Source: Microvirga sp052115485
GTDB taxonomy: Bacteria; Pseudomonadota; Alphaproteobacteria; Rhizobiales; Beijerinckiaceae
Direction: 5' to 3'
NCBI RefSeq assembly: GCF_052115485.1
Contig: NZ_JBFRGU010000006.1
Span: forward strand, 248,001-312,000
Length of the DNA: 64,000 nucleotides
Every line of letters begins with the position of its first letter. The first letter of the stretch is position 1. Below the pieces are notes generated by a model. It searched no databases. It was not told the origin of the DNA and saw only the letters and a list, made by a program, of their open reading frames with translations. The position numbers were made by a program, and so were the translations under genes. Positions 42,184 through 49,388 of the stretch are shown in pieces.

Positions 42184-43455
42184 TCATGCGCGCAAAAGGC
42201 CGACGCCTTCGACGCCGCGCGCGACGGTGCTCCGATAGGAACGGACGAGAGGAGTTTCAGTTCGATCAAGATTGCGCGGATCCAGATCCCACAATCCCAT
42301 TCGCCCAAGATAATCCGCGGGTGAACGCCGACCTTGGCGGTAGGCCCAGGCGACGAGATCGAACATCGGCCACCAGGTATAGCCGATCAGAGGAACGCCT
42401 TCCGAACGGAGGACGCGCACGGCGGTAAGAGAATCGTCGAGCCAATCCTGCCGTCGCCGCACCGAACCCATGGAGGCGGTTTCGCTGACAAAGATGGGCG
42501 CTCCGTAGCGTCGGTGATAAAGGCGCCCGAGCGCGGCGACGAGATCGCCCGAGGCGTAGGGTTTGTCGATACGAAGCCGCCCCTGCCTGTCACGCCGCAG
42601 GATTTTCTGCGTGAACATGGGATAGAGATTCATGCCGATGAGCGGGAGATCGACCGCATGACGCTTGAACCAGTCGAGCTCTTCCTCCCCTGCGCCGTAC
42701 GCGAGCAGAAAACGCAACAAGGCATGATCGCGCGTCACGCGCCCGCTGATGAGATCAAGCGCCAGAAAGACGATCTCCTGCCGCTGTGCGGCCTCGGCGG
42801 CCAGATCGGGTGTTGCCGCCGCATACAGATCCGTCGCATCCACGTGAGCGATGACGATCTCCGCATCGACAGCGCTCAAGGCCTCCACTGTCCGCACGAT
42901 GCCACGGGCAATGGCGAGCATGACTGCGACGAAGCCGCGCCATCCACGTCGGAAAGGCGGCCACCAGCCGAGCCGCCCGCAATACCACGCAGTGATACGC
43001 GGCTCGTTAAGGGGCGTGTACCAGAAAACGCGCCCCTTGAAGCGCTCCGCCACGCGTCGCGCATATTCCGCTACAAGTTCAGGATAATCGGGATCGAGAT
43101 AAGCGCCCTCGATCCAGGGCGGCAAGCCGTAATGAACGAGATCGACAATGGGCTCGATGCCGCGTTCAAGCAAATATTCCAGGGTTTTGTCGGCGAAATC
43201 CCAATCCCACCGGCCCGCTTCGGGCTGAATATGGTGCCAGGGAATTCCATAGCGCGCCGTTGTCACGCCGAGCTGCGCGATGAGATCGATATCCTCACGC
43301 CAGCGTTCGTAGTGGCCGGTCAGCTCGTACTCGTCGAGCGTTCGTCCCGTCGCGGGCCATGGCGCGGTGATGAAGGTGTCTTCGATCCCGGTTGCCCACA
43401 AGAACGCATCCGGCGCGGTCAGCCTCGGAAGTTGCGAGCGTCTTGGGAGGGGCAT
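42184..43455 (-). CDS. GH1 family beta-glycosidase
   Basis: 423 residues, a GH1-like (beta/alpha)8 enzyme. FLWATGIEDTFI replaces the usual GH1 start. There is an acid/base pair Asn150-Glu151 in TPLNEPRITAWYCG, nucleophile Glu325 in FVSETASMG, and an IGMNLYPMFT and YTWWPMFDLVAWAYRQG pattern like GH1 aglycone-side motifs. No signal peptide, so it would act in the cytoplasm on sugars, lipid-linked sugars or glycosides, not on secreted polymers. Its gene lies between glf and the second GH1-type gene with gaps of 18 and 16 bases. The two GH1 proteins share fold and motifs but are not close copies. Confidence 0.85.
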   Translation of the reverse strand: MPLPRRSQLPRLTAPDAFLWATGIEDTFITAPWPATGRTLDEYELTGHYERWREDIDLIAQLGVTTARYGIPWHHIQPEAGRWDWDFADKTLEYLLERGIEPIVDLVHYGLPPWIEGAYLDPDYPELVAEYARRVAERFKGRVFWYTPLNEPRITAWYCGRLGWWPPFRRGWRGFVAVMLAIARGIVRTVEALSAVDAEIVIAHVDATDLYAAATPDLAAEAAQRQEIVFLALDLISGRVTRDHALLRFLLAYGAGEEELDWFKRHAVDLPLIGMNLYPMFTQKILRRDRQGRLRIDKPYASGDLVAALGRLYHRRYGAPIFVSETASMGSVRRRQDWLDDSLTAVRVLRSEGVPLIGYTWWPMFDLVAWAYRQGRRSPADYLGRMGLWDLDPRNLDRTETPLVRSYRSTVARGVEGVGLLRA

Positions 43456-43473
43456 GACGCGACCCGCGAGAGC

Positions 43474-44619
43474 TCAGAGCGGAATGCGCGCGGCTCTGCG
43501 CGGCATCGTAAAGCCGGAACCGATGGGCAGCGTTTCGTTGATGCGGCGGAAAGTGGCCAGCGCCTGCCCGACGATTTGATCCATGTTGTAATAACGATAT
43601 GTCGCCAATCTTCCGACGAACCAGACGTCGGGCATCGCCTCCGCCAGGCGTTCATATTGTTTGTAGAGGGCTTGGTTCTCAGGCTTGGGAACGGGGTAGT
43701 ACGGATCTCCCTCATCCGTCGGAAATTCATAGGTCAGCGCTGTCTTGGCGTGCTTTTGCCCGGTCAGATGCTTGTATTCGGTCACCCGCGTATAGTCGTA
43801 TGTCTGCGGATAGTTCACGACGCCGACAGACTGATGCCATTCCTCGTCGAGCGTCACATGCTCGAAACGCAGAGAACGATACGGCAATTTGCCGAATCTG
43901 AAATCGAAATACTCATCGATAGGCCCGGTATAGATGAGACGCCGGAACGGAACGAGATCCTTCACGTCATGATAGTCGGCCTGCGTCATCACATGAATGT
44001 TGGGGTGACGAACCATACGTTCGAACATGCGCGTATAGCCGTATTTCGGCATGAACTGGAATTCGTCGCCGAAATAGCGATCGTCCCGGTTCGTTCGGGT
44101 CGGCACCCGCGCGGTCACGGACTTGTCGAGTTCGGAAGGATCGAGTCCCCATTGCTTGCGGGTATAACCGCGAAAGAACTTTTCGTAGAGTTCACGTCCG
44201 ACCTTTGAGACGACCACATCTTCTGAAGTCCTGATCTCGCCGACATCCTCCGCCCGCTCGGCGAACCATTGCTCGAGGTCTTCGGAGGTCAGATGCAAAC
44301 CGTAGAGTTTGTTGACCGTGTCGAGGTTGATCGGAATGGGAACGAGCATTCCATCGACTTCGGCAAGAACGCGATGCTCATAGGGCCGCCACTCGGTGAA
44401 GCGGGAAAGATAATCGAAGATCTGCTTCGCGTTAGTGTGGAAGATGTGCGGCCCATATTGATGGATAAGCAAACCTTCTTCATCGTATCGGTCATAGGCG
44501 TTGCCGCCGATGTGATTGCGTCGGTCGATGAGAAGAACGCGTTCGCCGCGATCGACAGCGATGCGCTCGGCAAGAACGCTTCCGGCGAAACCCGCACCCA
44601 CAATCAGCCAATCATACAT
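43474..44619 (-). CDS. glf: UDP-galactopyranose mutase
   Basis: 381 residues, an FAD enzyme that interconverts UDP-galactopyranose and UDP-galactofuranose. The dinucleotide motif is VGAGFAGSVLAERIA (residues 7-21), then GGNAYDRYDEEGLLIHQYGPHIFHTN, FFRGYTRKQWG with the conserved Arg/Trp, and ATYRYYNMDQIVGQAL at the C-terminus. These are standard for bacterial Glf. It implies that the organism makes a galactofuranose-containing glycan. ATG 44619 is preferred; GTG 44628 overlapping the upstream stop is an alternative. It is part of the GT-glf-GH1-GH1 operon. Confidence 0.95.
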   Translation of the reverse strand: MYDWLIVGAGFAGSVLAERIAVDRGERVLLIDRRNHIGGNAYDRYDEEGLLIHQYGPHIFHTNAKQIFDYLSRFTEWRPYEHRVLAEVDGMLVPIPINLDTVNKLYGLHLTSEDLEQWFAERAEDVGEIRTSEDVVVSKVGRELYEKFFRGYTRKQWGLDPSELDKSVTARVPTRTNRDDRYFGDEFQFMPKYGYTRMFERMVRHPNIHVMTQADYHDVKDLVPFRRLIYTGPIDEYFDFRFGKLPYRSLRFEHVTLDEEWHQSVGVVNYPQTYDYTRVTEYKHLTGQKHAKTALTYEFPTDEGDPYYPVPKPENQALYKQYERLAEAMPDVWFVGRLATYRYYNMDQIVGQALATFRRINETLPIGSGFTMPRRAARIPL

Positions 44620-44624
44620 GCCGC

Positions 44625-45830
44625 TCACTCCGCCCGTACCGCGAGGCGTGAGATGGGGGCGTGCCTCGTCGCTTTGCTCTCCATCGCCGAGAGCATCAAT
44701 TGATGCATCGAAGCCCATGTCTTGTCCCAGGATCCGGTCGCGAGTTGACGGTCGACCTTCGCGAGCCACAATTCCTTCGGGCGTTTCAAGATGGCTTCAG
44801 CCCGCGCAACAACATCCCGTGCATTATCCGCGATCTCGACGAGACCCTTCTCGCCATAGGGTCGCACCACGTCCGCGATCCGCGTCGAGATGACGGGAAG
44901 ACCCGCCGCGAGGAATTCAGGCGTTTTTGTCGGGCTGATGAAACGGGTGGCGTCGTTGAGGGCAAACGGCATGAACCCCGCATCCCAACCAGCCAGATAG
45001 ACCGGGAGTTCGCAGTATGATTTCGGCCCCAACCAATGGATATTGGCGTGGCGGGGCAGAACTTTCGGGTCGATCTTCACGATGGGGCCGATCATCACGA
45101 ATTGCCAATCGGGCCGCAGTTGCGCGACCTCATCAAGCAAATCCGTATCCATGCGCTCATCGATGACGCCGAAAAATCCGAGACGCGGGAACGGGATATT
45201 CGCCTGATCGCCCGGATCGCAGCGCCCTCGGCGCGCAGCAGCGAAATGAGCGGCATCGATGGAAGATGGAAAGGCGTGCACGTTGCGATGTCGCCGCCGC
45301 TTCGCCTCGTAGAGGCTCAATCCGCCAGTGAACACGAGGTCGGCGCGCTCGAACAGATCCCGTTCCAGCAACATCAGTTCGTGAGAGGCCCCGTGAAACA
45401 GCGAGAGTTCATCCATGTTGTCATAGACACACAGATCGCACTCCAGGCCTCGCGTGAAGGCAATAGCCATTGGTGTGTAGTACCAGAAGACGCGCGCGCG
45501 ATCGTCCTCGTTGTCGATGAGGTCTTCGACGAGATTGTGCTGATGAAGCAAAACATCGGTCGGGCTCAAACCCTCCGGCAGGATCGGAACGGCAACGGCG
45601 AGGTTGTGACCGCGCTGGCTCACCCTCATGTGTGGCGTTGCGCCAACTTCCAGGATTGGCTCCTCGATCACGAGGACATCATAATTTTTCGCCGCTCGCG
45701 TCATCAAATGCTGCGGGCGTTGCCAAACGAAGTCCCAGCGCAGGTGAGAATAACAGACCAGAAGTGGCTTTTGCGAACTGGCCCTGAGAGAGTGATAGGC
45801 ATGCGCAGAAGTCGTCGCACGCTCGTGCAT
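44625..45830 (-). CDS. Glycosyltransferase (GT4-like) of the glf operon
   Basis: 401 residues. The N-terminal half begins PLLVCYSHLRWDFVWQRPQHLM, a start typical of GT-B glycosyltransferases often encoded beside glf. The C-terminal GT1_4-like nucleotide-binding half has PRLGFFGVIDERMDTDLL, FVMIGPIVKIDP, WLGPKSYCELPVYLAGWDAG and the EFLAAGLPVISTRI sugar-nucleotide loop. It is soluble and GT-B. With Glf it is a candidate galactofuranosyltransferase, but donor and acceptor are unknown. It is the first gene of a four-gene minus-strand operon. Confidence 0.88.
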   Translation of the reverse strand: MHERATTSAHAYHSLRASSQKPLLVCYSHLRWDFVWQRPQHLMTRAAKNYDVLVIEEPILEVGATPHMRVSQRGHNLAVAVPILPEGLSPTDVLLHQHNLVEDLIDNEDDRARVFWYYTPMAIAFTRGLECDLCVYDNMDELSLFHGASHELMLLERDLFERADLVFTGGLSLYEAKRRRHRNVHAFPSSIDAAHFAAARRGRCDPGDQANIPFPRLGFFGVIDERMDTDLLDEVAQLRPDWQFVMIGPIVKIDPKVLPRHANIHWLGPKSYCELPVYLAGWDAGFMPFALNDATRFISPTKTPEFLAAGLPVISTRIADVVRPYGEKGLVEIADNARDVVARAEAILKRPKELWLAKVDRQLATGSWDKTWASMHQLMLSAMESKATRHAPISRLAVRAE

Positions 45831-46005
45831 TTCGCGAGTCCTTACATTTCAAAATTCGGACAACCGAAGTCCGGAGGGGTAAGAATTGTGGTGTTTTAAG
45901 GATCGGACCGGCGCACAGAAGCAGGCGCGATCATTGGACAAACGCAATTGGTGCATGCGAGTTCCGGTTTCCAGGTGCGACGGATTGAAGGCTGGAAGAG
46001 CAGAG

Positions 46006-46317
46006 CTACTTCTTCTCAAGCATGAGCGTGCCCTGCTTCTGGATAAAACCCTTCGTTTTCTCCGCAAGCATCGACAAAAGCCAGGGCAATTGCACCTCGA
46101 CACGCACCTGATCGGCCATCACATCGATATGTCCATCGATATGTTGTCCCATCAAGCCGAGGTGAAAGTTCAAACGGTCCTCGTTCCACTCATGGTTCAG
46201 CCCGGCGATCATTTCAGCGAATTGCGATTCGAGCATCGTCAAGCCGCTCTGCAAGCGGCGCGCGGCTTCATCCTTGCCCAAACGATGAGGAATGAAAACG
46301 ACAAGCGGCTTGGACAT
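46006..46317 (-). CDS. Polyhydroxyalkanoic acid system family protein
   Basis: 103 residues. VVFIPHRLGKDEAARRLQSGL at the start and WNEDRLNFHLGLMGQHIDGHIDV in the middle match the small PHA_gran_rgn family (putative polyhydroxyalkanoate-granule or system proteins). The C-terminus VEVQLPWLLSMLAEKTKGFI is also family-like. Members occur in PHA-storing and other proteobacteria; the true role is unknown. It starts a small minus-strand group near two other small hypothetical genes. Confidence 0.8.
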   Translation of the reverse strand: MSKPLVVFIPHRLGKDEAARRLQSGLTMLESQFAEMIAGLNHEWNEDRLNFHLGLMGQHIDGHIDVMADQVRVEVQLPWLLSMLAEKTKGFIQKQGTLMLEKK

Positions 46318-46367
46318 TTGTGGCTCCCGTCGTCAAAGCCTCGCACGAAGCCGGGCATCGTTCATGG

Positions 46368-46673
46368 TTACAGCATCTCGACCTTGAAGGCGCGCACGAC
46401 AATGGTTTCCTGTTCGAAACGTCGTTCGATTTCGGCGCGGTACTTTTCCCACCAAGCACGATCCGGATCGCGGGTCATGACTTCGAACACCACGACGTTG
46501 TCGTGATGAGTGTGACCACCTTCTTTCCAGGCGCCGTCGCTGGGCACGCGGGTGTAGCTCGTCACGCCACCAAAATGGCCCACTAATTCCGAGCGGACGC
46601 GCGCGAAGGCCTCTCCCTGAAAGCGTCGACCCGCCGGATCGGCCAATGGCAACAGGATCTGAACCAGATGCAT
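46368..46673 (-). CDS. Conserved hypothetical protein, about 100 residues
   Basis: 101 residues. MHLVQILLPLADPAGRRFQ, then VTSYTRVPSDGAWKE and HHDNVVVFEVM, ending ERRFEQETIVVRAFKVEML. The pattern of a beta-alpha-beta ferredoxin-like fold with His/Asp after the centre suggests a compact dimeric alpha/beta barrel protein. I recall similar unnamed proteins in Methylobacteriaceae and relatives, unchecked. No domain of known function is recognised. Confidence 0.7.
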   Translation of the reverse strand: MHLVQILLPLADPAGRRFQGEAFARVRSELVGHFGGVTSYTRVPSDGAWKEGGHTHHDNVVVFEVMTRDPDRAWWEKYRAEIERRFEQETIVVRAFKVEML

Positions 46674-46682
46674 GCCATCAAT

Positions 46683-46771
46683 CTAGAGCGTGACCGGGCG
46701 AAGAGGAGACCGGTTTGCCAAAAGATCGAGAGAGCTTGAGAACATGATCCTCGGCGGAGCGGGATCATGTT
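46683..46771. repeat. Dispersed repeat family A, diverged copy
   Basis: CTAGAGCGTGACCGGGCGAAG...ACCGGTTTGCC..., followed by ACATGATCCTCGGCGGAGCGGGATCATGTTTC, whose outer ACATGATCC/GGATCATGT arms (about 46742-46771) form an inverted repeat. It looks like two joined or rearranged family A parts. Confidence 0.6.
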
Positions 46772-46787
46772 TCACAAGGCTGTATCT

Positions 46788-47108
46788 TTAGGCTTGCATC
46801 ATCTCATAGACAGGCCGGTGCGAGGGCTTTGAAACCCGCCAGGGATGCTCCGTCGAGGCGTTGATCGCCTCTGAGGCTCGCAAGCGGCGCGCGGTGCCAT
46901 CCGCCATGACCTCGTCGATCATCACGAAACCGGAGATATTGAGGCGCGTCGCCATGACCTTCGTCGCCCGGTCTTCGGCCGCTATCGGCAGAGAACCGGC
47001 CATGTAGATCGCGTCCATCAGGCTTTTCTGATCACGTCCTAAAGAAGCCGACGAGCGTGCGCCCGGAAAACGAACCACGTTCGTCGGCTGGAGGGATGTC
47101 GTTTCCAT
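46788..47108 (-). CDS. Hypothetical protein
   Basis: 106 residues from ATG 47108 (METTSLQPTNVVRFPG). The segment TNVVRFPGA recurs as a short start motif in other Rhizobiales small proteins. The rest has helical stretches with LMDAIYMAGSLPIAAEDRA and ends PWRVSKPSHRPVYEMMQA. No domain is recognised, no membrane segment, no signal peptide. Codon use looks normal, so it is probably a real gene. Confidence 0.6.
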   Translation of the reverse strand: METTSLQPTNVVRFPGARSSASLGRDQKSLMDAIYMAGSLPIAAEDRATKVMATRLNISGFVMIDEVMADGTARRLRASEAINASTEHPWRVSKPSHRPVYEMMQA

Positions 47109-47173
47109 TTAAGCAACCCTTGGTCCCGAATCGAACCCGAGGATCGCTGGAAGGAATTAAAAACCACCTAACC

Positions 47174-47575
47174 CTAATCGAGTCTATGCAGGGACACGTA
47201 AGCTGTGCCGGTGGACGTGACCCCAAGTTCCTGTGCCGGCCCTTTCGCGAGGTCGATGATCCGGCCACGGATGAACGGCCCCCGGTCATTCACGCGGACC
47301 ACGACCGAACGCCCGTTCCTTTCGTTCACCACACGGAGCTTCGTTCCGAATGGCAGAGTGCGGTGGGCGGCGGTCATGGCGTTCGAGTTGAAGGATTCTC
47401 CACTCGCCGTGCGGCGACCATGGAAGCCTGGGCCGTACCAGGAGGCACCGCCTCGCTGAATTTCCTGTCCAGACGATGTTTTGACGATCGAACCGGTTCG
47501 ATCTGCTGACGTTGCGTTACAAGCTGTAACACTAAGGAGCGCTAGAATTGGTGCGCGGACGAGGATGTTATTCAA
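47174..47575 (-). CDS. rlpA: Septal ring lytic transglycosylase RlpA family lipoprotein
   Basis: 133 residues. A short signal peptide ends in a lipobox (SVTAC, Cys about 19). The mature part is one double-psi beta-barrel with GGASWYGPGFHGRRTASGESF, MTAAHRTLPFGTKLRVVNERNG and VRVNDRGPFIRGRIIDLAKGPA; the conserved Asp and His of RlpA are present. There is no C-terminal SPOR domain, unlike E. coli RlpA. It probably acts on peptidoglycan in the outer-membrane or septal zone. The upstream region is AT-rich. Confidence 0.9.
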   Translation of the reverse strand: MNNILVRAPILALLSVTACNATSADRTGSIVKTSSGQEIQRGGASWYGPGFHGRRTASGESFNSNAMTAAHRTLPFGTKLRVVNERNGRSVVVRVNDRGPFIRGRIIDLAKGPAQELGVTSTGTAYVSLHRLD

Positions 47576-47858
47576 AGGAAATCTCCCCTATTCCTGGTTG
47601 CAGAAAGGGGAAAACTGCGCTGTAACAAGGCGAGATTATGGCTCAGCTAGCCTCGAAAATTTTGGAACAGATCTTGCTTTATATGGCTAAGCTTGGGTTT
47701 TGATTACGGCTACGCTATGTAAATATAGGTTTTCCTATATTATTATATAACAACGACTGTAGCATTTCGTAACGAAATGTTACTCGTGAAAGTTGAATAA
47801 AAAGGAACACAGCAACCACATGCAATGATGGTCGCAGGGTGGAGACGGTGCCCCAATG
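47576..47858. other. AT-rich intergenic region upstream of rlpA
   Basis: About 280 bases, visibly less GC-rich than the rest of the window. It contains TATAT runs, TATTATTATATAAC near 47737-47750 and CGTAACGAAATG half-sites. No gene is visible. It may carry the rlpA promoter on the minus strand; the low GC could also reflect an old insertion. No target-site duplication was found by eye. Confidence 0.4.
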
Positions 47859-47892
47859 CACAAAGAGCACGGGTTCCCCCGTGCTCTTTGTG
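47859..47892 (-). terminator. 15-bp perfect hairpin downstream of the MATE gene
   Basis: CACAAAGAGCACGGG (47859-47873) pairs perfectly with CCCGTGCTCTTTGTG (47878-47892) around a four-base loop. It lies about 30 bases after the MATE transporter stop. No U-tract follows, so it may work as an mRNA-protecting or bidirectional terminator-like hairpin. Confidence 0.6.
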
Positions 47893-47922
47893 AAAGATGT
47901 CCTGAAGAGGCGACTGGAGGGT

Positions 47923-49317
47923 CTATGCTGGTGCGACCGTCAGTTCGAGCGCATCCCGACGCAGCCAGCGCCACAGCATGAGAGCGGCTACCACCGCCAG
48001 ACCCGTGGCGAGCCCGATCCAGATTCCAATGCCTTTGAGGCTCGTGCCGAACGCGAGAGCCGCACCAAGCGGCAGTCCGACACCCCAGTAGCCGAGCCCT
48101 GCATAGATCATCGGAACTTTCGTATCCTGCAATCCGCGCAACATGCCTGCGCCGACCGCCTGTGCCCCGTCCGCCAATTGGAACAGAGCTGCCAGCATCA
48201 GGAAGGAAAGTGCGAACTCGATCACCGGCGTATTCCGAGGGTCGCCTAGGTCAAGGAACGCGGAGATGAGCAAGCGTGGAGCAAACAGCATCAGCGCCGC
48301 CGTGAAGATCATGAAGCCGACGCCGAGCGCGAAGGCCGTCCAACCCGCGCGTGCAATCCCATCAGGATCCTGCGCCCCATAGGCGCGCCCGACGCGGACA
48401 GTCACCGCCTGCCCAAAGCCGAACGGCACCATGAAGCAGAAGGACGCGATCTGCAGCGCGATGGCGTGGGCCGCAAGTTCGCTGGCGCCAATGCGCCCCA
48501 TGAGCAGCGCGGCGGCGTTGAAGATCGTCACTTCAAAGGCCAAGGTGAGCGCAATCGGAATACCGATCCTCCACAAGGCGCGAAAGCGCGGCCAGTCCGC
48601 ACGCCAGAAACGCCCGAAGAGATGATAGCGTCTGAACCTGCGGTCATACCTGGTCACCATCGCTAGCGCGACGAACATAAAGGTGCTGGAAATCACCGTG
48701 CCGAGGCCCGCTCCCTGGAGGCCGAAGACCGGAAGCCCGAACTCTCCGAACATCAGGCAATAAGCTGCGCCGAGATTGATCGGCACCGCGAGGATGCCGA
48801 TGACGAGCGCCCAGCCAGGCCGTTCGAGCGCGGCAAGAAACGACCGCAGCACAAGATAGAACAGGAACGGCAGAAGGCTCCATTGCAAGGCGCGGATATA
48901 AGCGCCCGCTTCCCTCGCGAGATTGGCCTCCTGCCCGATGGCAAGCAGAATTCGCTCCCCGTTCCAGGTCACGATCCAGATCGGAATAGCTACCATCACC
49001 GCGCACCATAGACCCTGTCGAACCGTGCGGCGCACATCGCGCACCGAGTGGCGTTTGCGGCCAAGCTCTTCCGCGATCAAAGGCGATGTTGCACTCATCA
49101 ACCCGATGCCGAAAATCAGAAAGGCGAAATAGAGATTCGTGCCGAGTGCGCCGGCCGCGAGCGCGTCCGACCCGAGCCGTCCCATGAGAATGACATCGGT
49201 GGTCATCAAAGCGTTCTGCGCAACGTTTGTGAGAACCAGCGGCCAGCTGAGAGCGAGCGTGGCGCGAAATTCCGCAGCCCAGGCCGAGCGTTTGTCGTTA
49301 TTGCGTGAGGTATCCAT
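47923..49317 (-). CDS. MATE family efflux transporter
   Basis: 464 residues with twelve hydrophobic helices in two six-helix halves. Family motifs are LALSWPLVLTNVAQNALMTTDVILMGRLG in helix 1 and MSATSPLIAEELGR, and PIALTLAFEVTIFNAAALLMGRIG in the second half. MATE pumps export cationic drugs and metabolites using Na+ or H+. No regulator is adjacent. A strong hairpin follows the gene and the hybrid histidine kinase gene lies upstream on the same strand, 70 bases away. Confidence 0.93.
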   Translation of the reverse strand: MDTSRNNDKRSAWAAEFRATLALSWPLVLTNVAQNALMTTDVILMGRLGSDALAAGALGTNLYFAFLIFGIGLMSATSPLIAEELGRKRHSVRDVRRTVRQGLWCAVMVAIPIWIVTWNGERILLAIGQEANLAREAGAYIRALQWSLLPFLFYLVLRSFLAALERPGWALVIGILAVPINLGAAYCLMFGEFGLPVFGLQGAGLGTVISSTFMFVALAMVTRYDRRFRRYHLFGRFWRADWPRFRALWRIGIPIALTLAFEVTIFNAAALLMGRIGASELAAHAIALQIASFCFMVPFGFGQAVTVRVGRAYGAQDPDGIARAGWTAFALGVGFMIFTAALMLFAPRLLISAFLDLGDPRNTPVIEFALSFLMLAALFQLADGAQAVGAGMLRGLQDTKVPMIYAGLGYWGVGLPLGAALAFGTSLKGIGIWIGLATGLAVVAALMLWRWLRRDALELTVAPA

Positions 49318-49388
49318 GGTGCCGCGCTTGTAGCGCGAAAGGCGAGGATAGCGCCACCCCGATCCTCGCTATCGACAAAGCGTTACGA

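Noticed and set aside
42334..44208. A 624-residue plus-strand frame across GH1 and glf
   Set aside because: It spans two real genes on the opposite strand and shows no motifs; Glf and GH1 signatures are clear on the minus strand.
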